From: Oleispira sp036960605
GTDB taxonomy: Bacteria; Pseudomonadota; Gammaproteobacteria; Pseudomonadales; Oceanobacteraceae
DNA length: 64,000 nucleotides
Assembly (NCBI GenBank): GCA_036960605.1
Contig: JBALXI010000026.1
Coordinates: 5,695-69,694, forward strand
Direction of reading: 5' to 3'
Positions within the stretch are counted from its first letter, which is position 1. Every line of letters begins with the position of its first letter. A model generated the notes under the pieces. It was not told where the DNA came from and ran no database searches. It saw nothing but the letters and a program-made list of their open reading frames with translations. Both the position numbers and the translations under genes were made by a program. Positions 17,211 to 26,124 of this stretch are shown piece after piece.

Positions 17211-19103
17211 ATGAAACTCCTACAGCGAAATGGCCTATATAAGGCAATGCTTCTTGCTATGACAACTACGATGTTAGTAGCTTGTGGTGGCAGCTCAAGT
17301 GATGGTGATTCTGGTGAGGTTGGTACAGCAGGTTCTTCTGGATCTCCAGGTGAAGGCGGTACTGATGGCTTAAACGGTACTGATGGCTTAAATGGTACTG
17401 ATGGTGAAAAAGGTGCCGGAGCAGGTGTCCTAACACGGATCGCCACGGTACCAGCAGGGGCTGAAGTCACTGGCATTTTCTTAACCGCAGAAGGTGATTT
17501 ATTCTTCAATGCCCAGCATCCTGCAGATAGTAATATAGAAACTGACGGCAATGCCGTTGCTTATAACACAGGAACCGTTGGCGTTGTTGAAGGTATTAAC
17601 TTCAATAATTTACCGAAAGCGCTAATCAACTTACCTGTTCCTAAAAGTGATTACGAGCGACAAACCGTTCAAACTGCTTATGGACAATATAAAGTATTGG
17701 GGCAAACGGCTTCTACCTTGGGCGGTAAGTTAGAAAAAGGTTTAGGTACTATTTATAACCTGGCAGGTGATACCAAAATCTTTGAAAACCATATGCCAGA
17801 TTTTAATGGCTTTATTTCAACAGGTGAAGGCAAGGGCTATCTATTTACTAACTGGGAACTATTCCCAGGTGGTATGAGCCGCATGAATATCGAAAAAGAT
17901 GCGCAAGGTAATTGGGGTGTCTTAGATGCAATGATGGTTGATTTTGCAGGGGTTAATGGTACTGGGGCGAATTGCTTTGGTTCAGTATCACCTTGGAATA
18001 CACCACTAACTTCAGAAGAATGGGTTGTGAATACTTCGGTTGATTCAACTACAAATCCTGGTTGGAATAACCCTGAAGAGATTGCTGATGATGCTTTATT
18101 AGCAGGCATGTGGGCATTATCAGATAATGCGAGCAACCCTTATGATTATGGTTATATCGTTGAAATAACAGATCCTGAGTCGGCTGCACCAGTACCGGTA
18201 AAACATTTTACTATCGGTCGCTATGAGCACGAAAACTCTATCGTTATGCCTGATCGCAAAACTGTTTACTCATCACAAGATGATACCGGTGGTGTGTTAT
18301 TTAAGTTTGTAGCCGATACGGCTGAAGATCTAACCGTCGGTACTTTATTCGGTGCCAAGCTTAAGCAAGATGCGGGTCTTAACGATCCGGCAGTCACAGG
18401 TTTTGACGTTACTTGGGTTGAATTAGCCTCTGGTAATAATGCCCAAATTGATACTTGGATTAACGAGTTCGATGGCATCGGCACAGATCAGTATGTTGAA
18501 GACGAATCAAACTACATGACCTTGGCTGATGTCGAAGCTTGGGCAGTTTGGGTTAAAGCTGGTCGTCCAGCGGGGACTAAGTATCCAACGCTCGCAAATG
18601 GGGGTGGTAAAATTACTGCTGATCAAGCCATGGATGATCGTGCTGCTTTCCTAGAATCTCGCCAAGCCGCTCGTCAATTAGGCGCTACTGCAGAATGGCG
18701 TAAGCTTGAAGGGATATCAATTCATCAAGACCGTGTTAAAGAAGCCGTAACAGGTGCTGATATGGTTGCAGATGAAACCGTGACTGCTGCCTATATGTAT
18801 ATGGCTATTGCTGATCTAGATAAGACGATGATTGATGATGAAGGTGATATGCAATTATCCAGTCGCGTTAAAGACTGTGGTGGCGTCTATCGCGCTAAAA
18901 TTGAAAATGATTATAGCCTCACTCGTATCGAGCCTGTCATTATGGGTGCTACTTACCGTAGCTCTTTAGATGGTGCCGAGCGTTGTGATGTGAACAATTT
19001 GTCTCAGCCAGATAACGTTGTAGTCATGAAAGACGGTCGTATTCTTTTGGGTGAAGATGGTTTCCAAGAAAATAATACATTATGGATGTACGATCCACGT
19101 TAA
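17211..19103 (+). CDS. PhoX-family (DUF839) phosphatase-like lipoprotein
   Basis: A 630-residue lipoprotein: lipobox LVAC (Cys about 22), then a low-complexity collagen-like stretch with the unit GTDGLN repeated. The body carries PhoX/DUF839 signatures: NCFGSVSPWNTPLTSEEW, a GRYEHENSIVMPD block and VYSSQDDTGGVLFKFVAD, which in PhoX supply acidic and His ligands to a Ca/Fe cofactor. PhoX enzymes release phosphate from organic esters outside the cell. ATG 17211 is preceded by AAGAGAGATC. Pho-box-like repeats upstream fit phosphate-starvation control. Exact substrate is not known. Confidence 0.8.
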   Translation: MKLLQRNGLYKAMLLAMTTTMLVACGGSSSDGDSGEVGTAGSSGSPGEGGTDGLNGTDGLNGTDGEKGAGAGVLTRIATVPAGAEVTGIFLTAEGDLFFNAQHPADSNIETDGNAVAYNTGTVGVVEGINFNNLPKALINLPVPKSDYERQTVQTAYGQYKVLGQTASTLGGKLEKGLGTIYNLAGDTKIFENHMPDFNGFISTGEGKGYLFTNWELFPGGMSRMNIEKDAQGNWGVLDAMMVDFAGVNGTGANCFGSVSPWNTPLTSEEWVVNTSVDSTTNPGWNNPEEIADDALLAGMWALSDNASNPYDYGYIVEITDPESAAPVPVKHFTIGRYEHENSIVMPDRKTVYSSQDDTGGVLFKFVADTAEDLTVGTLFGAKLKQDAGLNDPAVTGFDVTWVELASGNNAQIDTWINEFDGIGTDQYVEDESNYMTLADVEAWAVWVKAGRPAGTKYPTLANGGGKITADQAMDDRAAFLESRQAARQLGATAEWRKLEGISIHQDRVKEAVTGADMVADETVTAAYMYMAIADLDKTMIDDEGDMQLSSRVKDCGGVYRAKIENDYSLTRIEPVIMGATYRSSLDGAERCDVNNLSQPDNVVVMKDGRILLGEDGFQENNTLWMYDPR

Positions 19104-19140
19104 TGGCCGAGTCGCTTTGGCGGCTAAGTAAGTAGTCACT

Positions 19141-19173
19141 AAAAGGAAGAAGGGTTACCTTCTTCCTTTTTTT
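19141..19173 (+). terminator. Rho-independent terminator after the PhoX-family gene
   Basis: The stem GGAAGAAGG / CCTTCTTCC with a GTTA loop, flanked by A- and T-runs, lies 38 bases past the stop. Confidence 0.9.
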
Positions 19174-19221
19174 ATGCCCGATGATTAAACATCGATAGTA
19201 ATTATTTACTAAAAACATTCA

Positions 19222-19250
19222 CTGATACATTTCTGTCATATAAATGCTTT
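19222..19250 (+). promoter_or_regulatory. Pho-box-like site upstream of the dihaem cytochrome gene
   Basis: A perfect CTGTCAT at 19233 is flanked at 11-base spacing by CTGATAC (19222) and ATGCTTT (19244), with ATAA and ATTT spacers. It lies 39 bases ahead of the start at 19289. One unit is perfect and the outer two are weak. Confidence 0.5.
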
Positions 19251-19288
19251 ATACCAGTAGTAATTAAAAATTATGACTGAGAAGTAGT

Positions 19289-20914
19289 ATGAAATCCGTG
19301 AAGAGTAGATCATTTTTCGTCAACGTAATATTTATAGCCATCACCGCCCTTTATTGCCTTAGTGGCTGCTCTGAAGCTACTGATCAGGCGCAAGTCAGTG
19401 AGCTCAAGGAAAGCTCCTTACCACAGGATTCAACTCCTGCACTCGCCTACTTAGAGCATAACGAAATTTACAATCCTGAATCTGTTATTCCTCCACAGTG
19501 CTATACAAAAACAGACGGTGACAAAAACCCCTGCTATGTCTGCCATCAAAGTTATACCGATCCATTAAGGCCTAATTTTGTCAAAGACGCGAGCCTGCAA
19601 GGTAATTATGAATTTTCTGATGAAGGGATGACGAATAGCTGGAAAAACCTCTTCAAAGATCGTAGTAAAGAAATTGATGCTATAGATGACAAAGAAATAA
19701 TGGAATGGGTTTCTCAAGATAACTACGCTCCTTTTATTCAGCGATTAAGTAATGATACGCAGTGGCAAGGCGAGATGCCTAAAATAACGAATCTGGCATT
19801 TCCTAAAAAAGCATTTCATGAGAATGGTCTTGCTAAAGATGGCTCTCACTGGATTGCATATAACTACAAACCACTACCAAGCAGCTTTTGGCCGACCAAC
19901 GGTTCTACAGGGGATGCAATGATACGGCTACCCAAAGAGTTTCGAGAGCTGAAAGGTCAATATTCAGAAATTGTCTATTTACAGAATCTGGCTTTGCTGG
20001 AGCAGTCCATTAAACAGTCTGTTTCACCATCCGTTTCTCAATCTAATAACAAAGAAAAAATTAACGGCCAGAACTTCTATCGAGGTGACGCAAGCACTGT
20101 TCGTATAGAGTACATGTTATACCCGCAAGGTACCGAGTTTTTACATACCGTACGTTATTTAGGAATTAATGATGATGGCAGTATATTCAACGCACCAAGA
20201 ATGAAAGAAGTTCGCTATATGAAAAAAGTAAAACTGAAATCTATTTCATCATTAAAAAGTTCTTATCTTGTCGAAGCTAAAGAAAAAATAATGGGCCAGC
20301 TTCCGCAAACGATTAATATTGGCGATCGTGGCATTGATAATGGTTTTGGCTGGATTATTAATGGCTATATCGAAAATAAACAGGGTGAGTTACGTCAGCA
20401 AAATAAACAAGAAATGGCTTTCTGTAATGGTTGTCATAAAACGTTAGGCAGTACCATCGATCAAGTTTTTTCATTCTCACGAAAACTCGAAGGCAGTGGC
20501 GGCTGGGGCTATATTGATTTATCAAAAATACAGGATGTACCTAATATAGATCCTTCTGGAAAAGAGAATCAACAGGGAGAATATTTGACCTACTTTCAAC
20601 GCGTAGGCGGTGGTGATGAATTTAGACAAAACAGCGAGATGATAAAGCGTTGGTTTCATGATGATGGCCAAGTCAATACACAGGCAGTCGAGGAAGTTCA
20701 CTCTATCTACCCATTGATTACACCTTCCAAAGAAAGAGCCTTAGCACTCAATAAAGCCTACAAATTAATCGTCGCTGAGCAAAGTTACATTTTCGGTCGT
20801 GATGCCGTGCTAACACCGGCTAAAAATGTACTAAAGCAGGTAGAGAAGACAATGCCACTTAAAGAAAAGCATCGTTATTCCTGGGATATACGTCTTAACT
20901 GGAACTCTCAATGA
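19289..20914 (+). CDS. Dihaem c-type cytochrome lipoprotein
   Basis: A 541-residue exported protein; the N-terminal hydrophobic stretch ends in lipobox LSGC (Cys about 26). Two haem-binding motifs are visible: CYVCH at residues 82-86 and CNGCH at 379-383. The segments between them are long and not of a standard small cytochrome c type, so it may be an electron-transfer enzyme or a haem-bearing surface protein. ATG 19289 with GAGAAG upstream. Its stop overlaps the next start by 4 bases. A Pho-box-like site precedes it, so it may be induced by phosphate limitation with the PhoX neighbour. Confidence 0.75.
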   Translation: MKSVKSRSFFVNVIFIAITALYCLSGCSEATDQAQVSELKESSLPQDSTPALAYLEHNEIYNPESVIPPQCYTKTDGDKNPCYVCHQSYTDPLRPNFVKDASLQGNYEFSDEGMTNSWKNLFKDRSKEIDAIDDKEIMEWVSQDNYAPFIQRLSNDTQWQGEMPKITNLAFPKKAFHENGLAKDGSHWIAYNYKPLPSSFWPTNGSTGDAMIRLPKEFRELKGQYSEIVYLQNLALLEQSIKQSVSPSVSQSNNKEKINGQNFYRGDASTVRIEYMLYPQGTEFLHTVRYLGINDDGSIFNAPRMKEVRYMKKVKLKSISSLKSSYLVEAKEKIMGQLPQTINIGDRGIDNGFGWIINGYIENKQGELRQQNKQEMAFCNGCHKTLGSTIDQVFSFSRKLEGSGGWGYIDLSKIQDVPNIDPSGKENQQGEYLTYFQRVGGGDEFRQNSEMIKRWFHDDGQVNTQAVEEVHSIYPLITPSKERALALNKAYKLIVAEQSYIFGRDAVLTPAKNVLKQVEKTMPLKEKHRYSWDIRLNWNSQ

Positions 20915-21606
20915 TTGATGTTTTTCTAGCTTGTCTGTTAATGGGGTTAGGCATCGGAATCGATGTTGCGTTAGCGACCTTTATCCGCGCCTCTAGTATG
21001 AAAGATATTAGAACGATCACCTTGTGGCTGCTAGGCGTGACACTCACTCATACGTTATTTCCGATGGCAGGATATTTAATTGCCTATTTTAGTATTAGTG
21101 TCCTGCCGTTCATCACTCCCTTGGTAGGCATTATCGCATTTCTTTTTATTGCTTATTTTGTTAAAGAAGAGCTGCAGACGATGAATGATGCCTCCTCCCC
21201 CAGTTTGATGGTGAACTTTGCTTTGATTTTGGCGGTTAGCTGGGATGCACTATGGTCTGGCCCCGCTAAGTCTGCACAGGTAGTCGGTTGGTCAGAATAT
21301 TGGGTCTGGGTATCGTTTTTAATTGTTGGTTTGGTGGTGCTCATATTCGCCAGTTTTAGTTTATGGTTGGCTAAAAGGGTGAGGGTAGATTATATAAAAC
21401 TGAGTTGGCTTCCTTTTGAATTGGGTCCCTGGTTACAGTTGTCAGTCGTTAGCTATTTTGGTTTGTTAGCGTTACTACGTTATACCTTTCAATTTGAAGT
21501 AGTTGAATGGCAAGTTTTGTTTGTCTCGAGTGTAATAATCGCCATGTGTTTAATGCGAATGAAAATACCTAATATAGGCAGCCCAAAAACCAAACTGCCT
21601 ACTTAG
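20911..21606 (+). CDS. Polytopic membrane protein, possibly MntP/cation-efflux-like
   Basis: 231 residues with about six hydrophobic helices. The first helix holds GLGIGIDVALATFIRA, and the second pair THTLFPMAGYLIAYF; an Asp in helix 1 and a G-x-x-H turn before helix 2 recall the MntP/YtaF group of small cation exporters, but the likeness is weak. Start ATG overlaps the cytochrome gene stop (ATGA), so the two are translationally coupled and probably work together in the envelope. Confidence 0.6.
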   Translation: MIDVFLACLLMGLGIGIDVALATFIRASSMKDIRTITLWLLGVTLTHTLFPMAGYLIAYFSISVLPFITPLVGIIAFLFIAYFVKEELQTMNDASSPSLMVNFALILAVSWDALWSGPAKSAQVVGWSEYWVWVSFLIVGLVVLIFASFSLWLAKRVRVDYIKLSWLPFELGPWLQLSVVSYFGLLALLRYTFQFEVVEWQVLFVSSVIIAMCLMRMKIPNIGSPKTKLPT

Positions 21607-21658
21607 GAAATATAGATGAACGATTAGATATCTCGTTTAAGTGTGAGTAGTGAGATTG

Positions 21659-23017
21659 TTACTTAACAATCTCATAACAGGGAATATAATCGCCGTTAAT
21701 TTTCATTCGTCCTTGCTCTGCCATCTTGCCTAATAACTTATCCATGGCATGCATTATTTCATCATCACCATTGATCTGAAAAACGCCGTGTTTTTTAACC
21801 GCCATAACCCCTTCTTTTTTCACGTTGCCGGCAACGATGCCAGAAAAGGCTCGGCGTAAATTAGCCGCAAGTTCATGAATGGGCATTGATTTAGAAATTT
21901 CTAATGAGGCCATGTTTTCATGGGTCGGTGCAAAAGGCTGCTGAAAACTTTTAGCAATCGTAATGCCCCAATTATAGAAGAAAGCATCGTTGGTCAGTTT
22001 TCTATATTCTAAAACATCGACCAATCCAGATTTCATTTTCTTGGCAACTCTGACAGGATCATCGATAACAATATCGTATCGTTGCTGTGCTTTTTTCCCC
22101 AGAGTTAAACCAATAAAATCATTTACCTGAGCAAAATATTCTGCGCTATCAGCTGGGCCCGTTAATATTACGGGGAAGGGGATTTCGATATTATCAGGGT
22201 GCAATAAAATTCCTAATAGATAGAGAATTTCTTCTAAGGTGCCGGGGCCGCCTGGAAAAACGATGATGCCATGCGATAAGCGAATAAAGCTTTCAAGACG
22301 CTTTTCAATATCCGGTAAAATAACCAATTCATTGACGATAGGGTTCGGTGCTTCAGCCGCAATAATGCCTGGCTCGGTAATACCAATATAGCGACCCGTT
22401 TTTATATGTTGCTTGGCATGACCAATCGTTGCCCCTTTCATTGGGCCTTTCATGGCACCTGGGCCACAACCCGTGCCCACGTCTAAGCCACGTAAGCCTA
22501 ATTCATAGCCGACCTTTTTGGTGTATTCATATTCATGACGGGGGATTGAGTGGCCACCCCAGCAAACGACTAATTTAGGTATGTAGTCCGGTTGTAAAAT
22601 GTTGGCATTACGCAGAATGTGAAACGCCGCATTGGTAATATCTTCACTATTATTTAAATCAAAACGCTGGCTTTGAATAACAGAGTCTTCGGTATACAGA
22701 ATATCTCGAAGTACTGAAAATAAATGTTCACGAATCCCTTTAATCATTTCGCCATCGACGAAGGCATGGGACGGAGCACCTTTAAGGTCTAAAGTAATGC
22801 CACGATCTTCTTGGTTAACGCGAATTTTAAAGTCTTTGAATTGTTCAACTGTCGACAAGTAATCATCAGAATTACTGCCGCAATTTAAAACAGCAAAAGC
22901 ACAGCGCCGAAATAACTCGTAAGTATGGCTACTGACATCACAAATCTGTGAGACTTCACGTCTGGATAAAACCCGTAGATTTTGCTTTGGGTTTATATGA
23001 GCGTTGATTGTATACAT
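21659..23017 (-). CDS. ppnN: Nucleotide 5'-monophosphate nucleosidase PpnN
   Basis: A 452-residue member of the LOG family that cleaves purine and pyrimidine nucleoside monophosphates into base and ribose-5-phosphate. The active-site motif PGGPGTLEEILYLLG and the upstream GTGCGPGAMKGPMKGA glycine-rich block are present. The long N-terminal (about 1-150) and C-terminal regions are those of PpnN (YgdH) rather than of the short LOG enzymes. In E. coli, PpnN is controlled by (p)ppGpp. ATG 23017 follows a GGAAG ribosome site. Confidence 0.92.
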   Translation of the reverse strand: MYTINAHINPKQNLRVLSRREVSQICDVSSHTYELFRRCAFAVLNCGSNSDDYLSTVEQFKDFKIRVNQEDRGITLDLKGAPSHAFVDGEMIKGIREHLFSVLRDILYTEDSVIQSQRFDLNNSEDITNAAFHILRNANILQPDYIPKLVVCWGGHSIPRHEYEYTKKVGYELGLRGLDVGTGCGPGAMKGPMKGATIGHAKQHIKTGRYIGITEPGIIAAEAPNPIVNELVILPDIEKRLESFIRLSHGIIVFPGGPGTLEEILYLLGILLHPDNIEIPFPVILTGPADSAEYFAQVNDFIGLTLGKKAQQRYDIVIDDPVRVAKKMKSGLVDVLEYRKLTNDAFFYNWGITIAKSFQQPFAPTHENMASLEISKSMPIHELAANLRRAFSGIVAGNVKKEGVMAVKKHGVFQINGDDEIMHAMDKLLGKMAEQGRMKINGDYIPCYEIVK

Positions 23018-23065
23018 ATTGCTTCCTTGTCAGAATAGACTGCGTTTTATGCCCAAAGCTTCTCT

Positions 23066-23695
23066 CTATGCCCAAAGCTCTAGGGGGCCATAGTGGCTGA
23101 CTACCTTGATGATATCGGTACGGCTAACGATGCCTAATAATTGATGGTCTTCAGATATTATGGGTAATGCTCCCAGATCGTATTCATACAGTATACGAGT
23201 GGCTTGACGAATATCGGTATCCGCAGAAAAACAAAATACTTGGCTACTGGCGAACGGCATAATATTCTCAAGGCTGATGTTTTTCTGTACTCCAGGTCCT
23301 TGCAAAATATCGCGTTCAGAAAGCATCGCCAAGACGATGTTATTTTCATCGATAATAGGAATGTGATGAAAACCGTGCTGTTGAAAAAGCTGCCAAGCAT
23401 CATTAACATTGGCGTCGGCAGAGAGGGTGATTGTTTGGTTAGTCATAATTTCAGCGAGCAACGATACCCTGCTCGGGTTTTGTTGTGCTCGGCGTTGCTT
23501 CATTACGCTGTAGGGATCATCGCCTTGGCCGATAGAAATACTATCGGCTTGGGGGATAAGAGCATCAGAAGTAGACTGATGATACTGATCAATCGCCGCT
23601 GAATTTTTTGTTGCTTGAGTTTTAATCGTTCCGCGACGCTTATTATTTTGCGGCGTAATAACTCGTCTACCCATTTCGACAACAATCAGTGCCAA
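23066..23695 (-). CDS. CBS-domain pair protein
   Basis: 209 residues. A polar, low-complexity N-terminus (1-75) precedes two CBS domains (about 80-140 and 145-205), seen as IMTNQTITLSADANVNDAW with HHIPIIDENNIVLAMLSERD, and again with LGALPIISEDHQLLGIVSRTD. CBS pairs bind adenine nucleotides and regulate partner proteins. It lies 48 bases upstream of ppnN on the same strand and is likely co-transcribed with it. The partner is not evident. Confidence 0.8.
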   Translation of the reverse strand: MALIVVEMGRRVITPQNNKRRGTIKTQATKNSAAIDQYHQSTSDALIPQADSISIGQGDDPYSVMKQRRAQQNPSRVSLLAEIMTNQTITLSADANVNDAWQLFQQHGFHHIPIIDENNIVLAMLSERDILQGPGVQKNISLENIMPFASSQVFCFSADTDIRQATRILYEYDLGALPIISEDHQLLGIVSRTDIIKVVSHYGPLELWA

Positions 23696-23837
23696 CGTAA
23701 CCTCCCACCTTTGTTTAAATATCTAAATCACTGCTTTCTTCATAAGACCACTATCTATATTCTAGTGCAAGTATAATGGTTTAGTATCAGTGCTATAGCC
23801 TAGTTGAATAGTGTTTTTAGAATGTATCGAGTGAAAA

Positions 23838-24689
23838 ATGGAACAAGTGTATAGATTAACCATATCCTGCCCAGATCGTGTAGGAATCGTTGCCAAAGTG
23901 GGAGAGTTTTTATCTTCTCAAGGTGGTTGGATTGTTGAAGCTAACCACTACGCCGATCCAGTGAGTGGCTGGTTTTTCATGCGTCATTGCATCAAAGCAA
24001 GCTCATTGCCGTTTGGCTTAGGCGAGTTTAAAGAAAAGTTCGCGCCGATTGCAGAAGAGTTTGCGATGGATTGGCAAATTAACGATAGCGCGCAAGCCAA
24101 GAAAATCATTCTAATGGCGAGTAAAGAAAGCCATTGTTTAAGCGATTTGCTACACCGCGTACACAGCAAAGAATTGTTCTGTGAAATCCCTTGTGTGATC
24201 TCTAATCATGACGACCTGCGTTCTATGGTCGAGTGGCACGGTATTCCTTTTTTCCATGTGCCGGTTGATAAAGAAAATAAACAAGAGCATTTCGACCGAG
24301 TGAACAGCATCATTGCTGAACACAAAGCCGATAGCATCGTGCTCGCGCGTTACATGCAGATTTTACCGGCTGAAATTTGCCAGCAATATGCAGGTCAGGT
24401 GATTAATATTCATCACAGCTTCTTACCTTCGTTTGCCGGTGCTAGACCTTATCATCAAGCTGCACAGCGCGGCGTTAAGTTGATTGGTGCTACTTGTCAC
24501 TATGTGACAGAAGAATTGGATGCAGGCCCGATTATCGACCAAGACGTGATGCGCATTAGCCATAGAGACAGTATTGAAGATACTGTGCGCTTGGGTAAAG
24601 ACGTCGAGAAGCAGGTTTTAGCGCGCGGTGTGCGTAGTCACGTAGAAGACAGAGTCCTTCTGCATGGAAACAAAACAATCGTTTTTTAG
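23838..24689 (+). CDS. purU: Formyltetrahydrofolate deformylase
   Basis: 283 residues: an ACT domain (about 5-80, CPDRVGIVAKVGEFL) followed by a formyltransferase-like hydrolase domain. The catalytic triad is seen as Asn and His in INIHHSFLPSFAGARPY and Asp in EELDAGPIIDQDV. It hydrolyses 10-formyl-THF to THF and formate and balances one-carbon pools. ATG 23838 lies just after GAGTGAAAA. Divergent from the CBS gene. Confidence 0.95.
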   Translation: MEQVYRLTISCPDRVGIVAKVGEFLSSQGGWIVEANHYADPVSGWFFMRHCIKASSLPFGLGEFKEKFAPIAEEFAMDWQINDSAQAKKIILMASKESHCLSDLLHRVHSKELFCEIPCVISNHDDLRSMVEWHGIPFFHVPVDKENKQEHFDRVNSIIAEHKADSIVLARYMQILPAEICQQYAGQVINIHHSFLPSFAGARPYHQAAQRGVKLIGATCHYVTEELDAGPIIDQDVMRISHRDSIEDTVRLGKDVEKQVLARGVRSHVEDRVLLHGNKTIVF

Positions 24690-24705
24690 AGTTTGTTTTT
24701 TGGAT

Positions 24706-24822
<117 letters not shown>

Positions 24823-24826
<4 letters not shown>

Positions 24827-24858
24827 AGAAAAGAGAAAAGAGAAAAGAGAAAAGATAA
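24823..24858 (+). repeat. Short tandem repeat of a 7-base unit
   Basis: Five near-perfect copies of GAGAAAA follow directly on the right arm of the inverted repeat. Such a tract is prone to copy-number change by slippage. Confidence 0.75.
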
Positions 24859-24870
24859 AATTTAGGCATA

Positions 24871-24900
24871 AAAAAACGGAGCTAATGAGCTCCGTTTTTT
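24871..24900. terminator. Bidirectional terminator between purU and fbp
   Basis: The stem AAAAAACGGAGCT / AGCTCCGTTTTTT with an AATG loop has A-runs on one side and T-runs on the other. It can stop purU rightward and fbp leftward transcripts. Confidence 0.9.
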
Positions 24901-24940
24901 ATTTGAAATTGCAGTCAAGTTAATGACTTATTTCGTGTGC

Positions 24941-25912
24941 TTATTTCTTATGGTAAGAAAGTGCCGTATCAACTTCATCAGTAGAACCCATCACCACAGA
25001 AACACGCTGGTGAATGTCAGTCGGCGTTACTTCCATAATCGGTGCATAAGCAGTACTGGCTTTACCACCGGCTTGCTCGATCAGCATGCTCATTGGATTT
25101 CCTTCGTACATCAAACGTAGCTTACCTGGCTTCGAAGGATCGCGGTTATCGTATGGGTACATGAAGATACCACCACGCGTAAGAATACGATGAACTTCAG
25201 CAACCATCGCAGCAACCCAGCGCATGTTATAACGCTTACCTAATGGGCCTTCTTCGCCTTTCAGTAAATCGGCTACGTAGTTCTGCATCTCAGGTAACCA
25301 AAAACGCTGGTTAGACATGTTGATCGCGAACTCTTGAGTCTGTGTAGGAATCTGAACGTTTTCACGCATCAACAGGAATTCACCGGTTGCAGGGTCCATC
25401 GCGAAAGAATGAACACCTTCGCCTGTGGTTAGCATCAAGATAGTCGATGGGCCATAAAGAACATAACCGGCAGAAACTTGCTCAGTACCGGCTTGTAAAT
25501 AAGCATCCGCTTTAGCAGCATCAACGTCTTTAGTGGTTTTCAAAATAGAGAAAATAGTACCGACGGTAACGTTCACATCGATATTAGAAGAACCATCAAG
25601 TGGATCAAACAATACTAGATATTCGCCATCTTCATTACAGGCAACCGGAAAGTCTTCTTCTTCGCTGGCCATACCTTTAACCATGCTCATGCTGGCTAAC
25701 TGGTCTTTGATGATGTCGTTAGAGATAACGTCTAACTTCTTCTGAGTTTCACCTTGGATATTCTCTTCGCCAGCGCAGCCTAAGATACCCGCTAAAGCAC
25801 CTTGTTGTAGTTTGTTGGAAATATCTACACAAGAAGTCATAAGACCATTAAGAATGGCGGCAATATCACTAGGAGTATTGTGCGCTTGCAGGAAAGAGGG
25901 CAAAGATTGCAT
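24941..25912 (-). CDS. fbp: Fructose-1,6-bisphosphatase, class I
   Basis: A 323-residue cytoplasmic enzyme of gluconeogenesis that dephosphorylates fructose-1,6-bisphosphate. Metal site residues are seen in ASEEEDFPV and in LVLFDPLDGSSNIDVNVTVG; the substrate region GGIFMYPYDNRDPSKPGKLR and MSMLIEQAGGKAS follow. Length and order are those of the FBPase I family. It is a single gene that ends at the shared terminator. Confidence 0.96.
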   Translation of the reverse strand: MQSLPSFLQAHNTPSDIAAILNGLMTSCVDISNKLQQGALAGILGCAGEENIQGETQKKLDVISNDIIKDQLASMSMVKGMASEEEDFPVACNEDGEYLVLFDPLDGSSNIDVNVTVGTIFSILKTTKDVDAAKADAYLQAGTEQVSAGYVLYGPSTILMLTTGEGVHSFAMDPATGEFLLMRENVQIPTQTQEFAINMSNQRFWLPEMQNYVADLLKGEEGPLGKRYNMRWVAAMVAEVHRILTRGGIFMYPYDNRDPSKPGKLRLMYEGNPMSMLIEQAGGKASTAYAPIMEVTPTDIHQRVSVVMGSTDEVDTALSYHKK

Positions 25913-26124
25913 ATCTGGTTCTCGAAGTGATTAGACGAAAGAGTCGATGAATATGAAAAAGTGCTGCATCTTACCTGAAATTGGCCTTAGTTTGAATGCC
26001 TAAAGATTGAACAACGACCTAAGGTAGCAATCGAGTAAGGTCTATTGCGCCTTGACCTACCTCACTGGCGACGAAAGGCAAGAGCAAGTACACTAGCCCC
26101 ATACGATTATTGTGGTAGTTGAGC

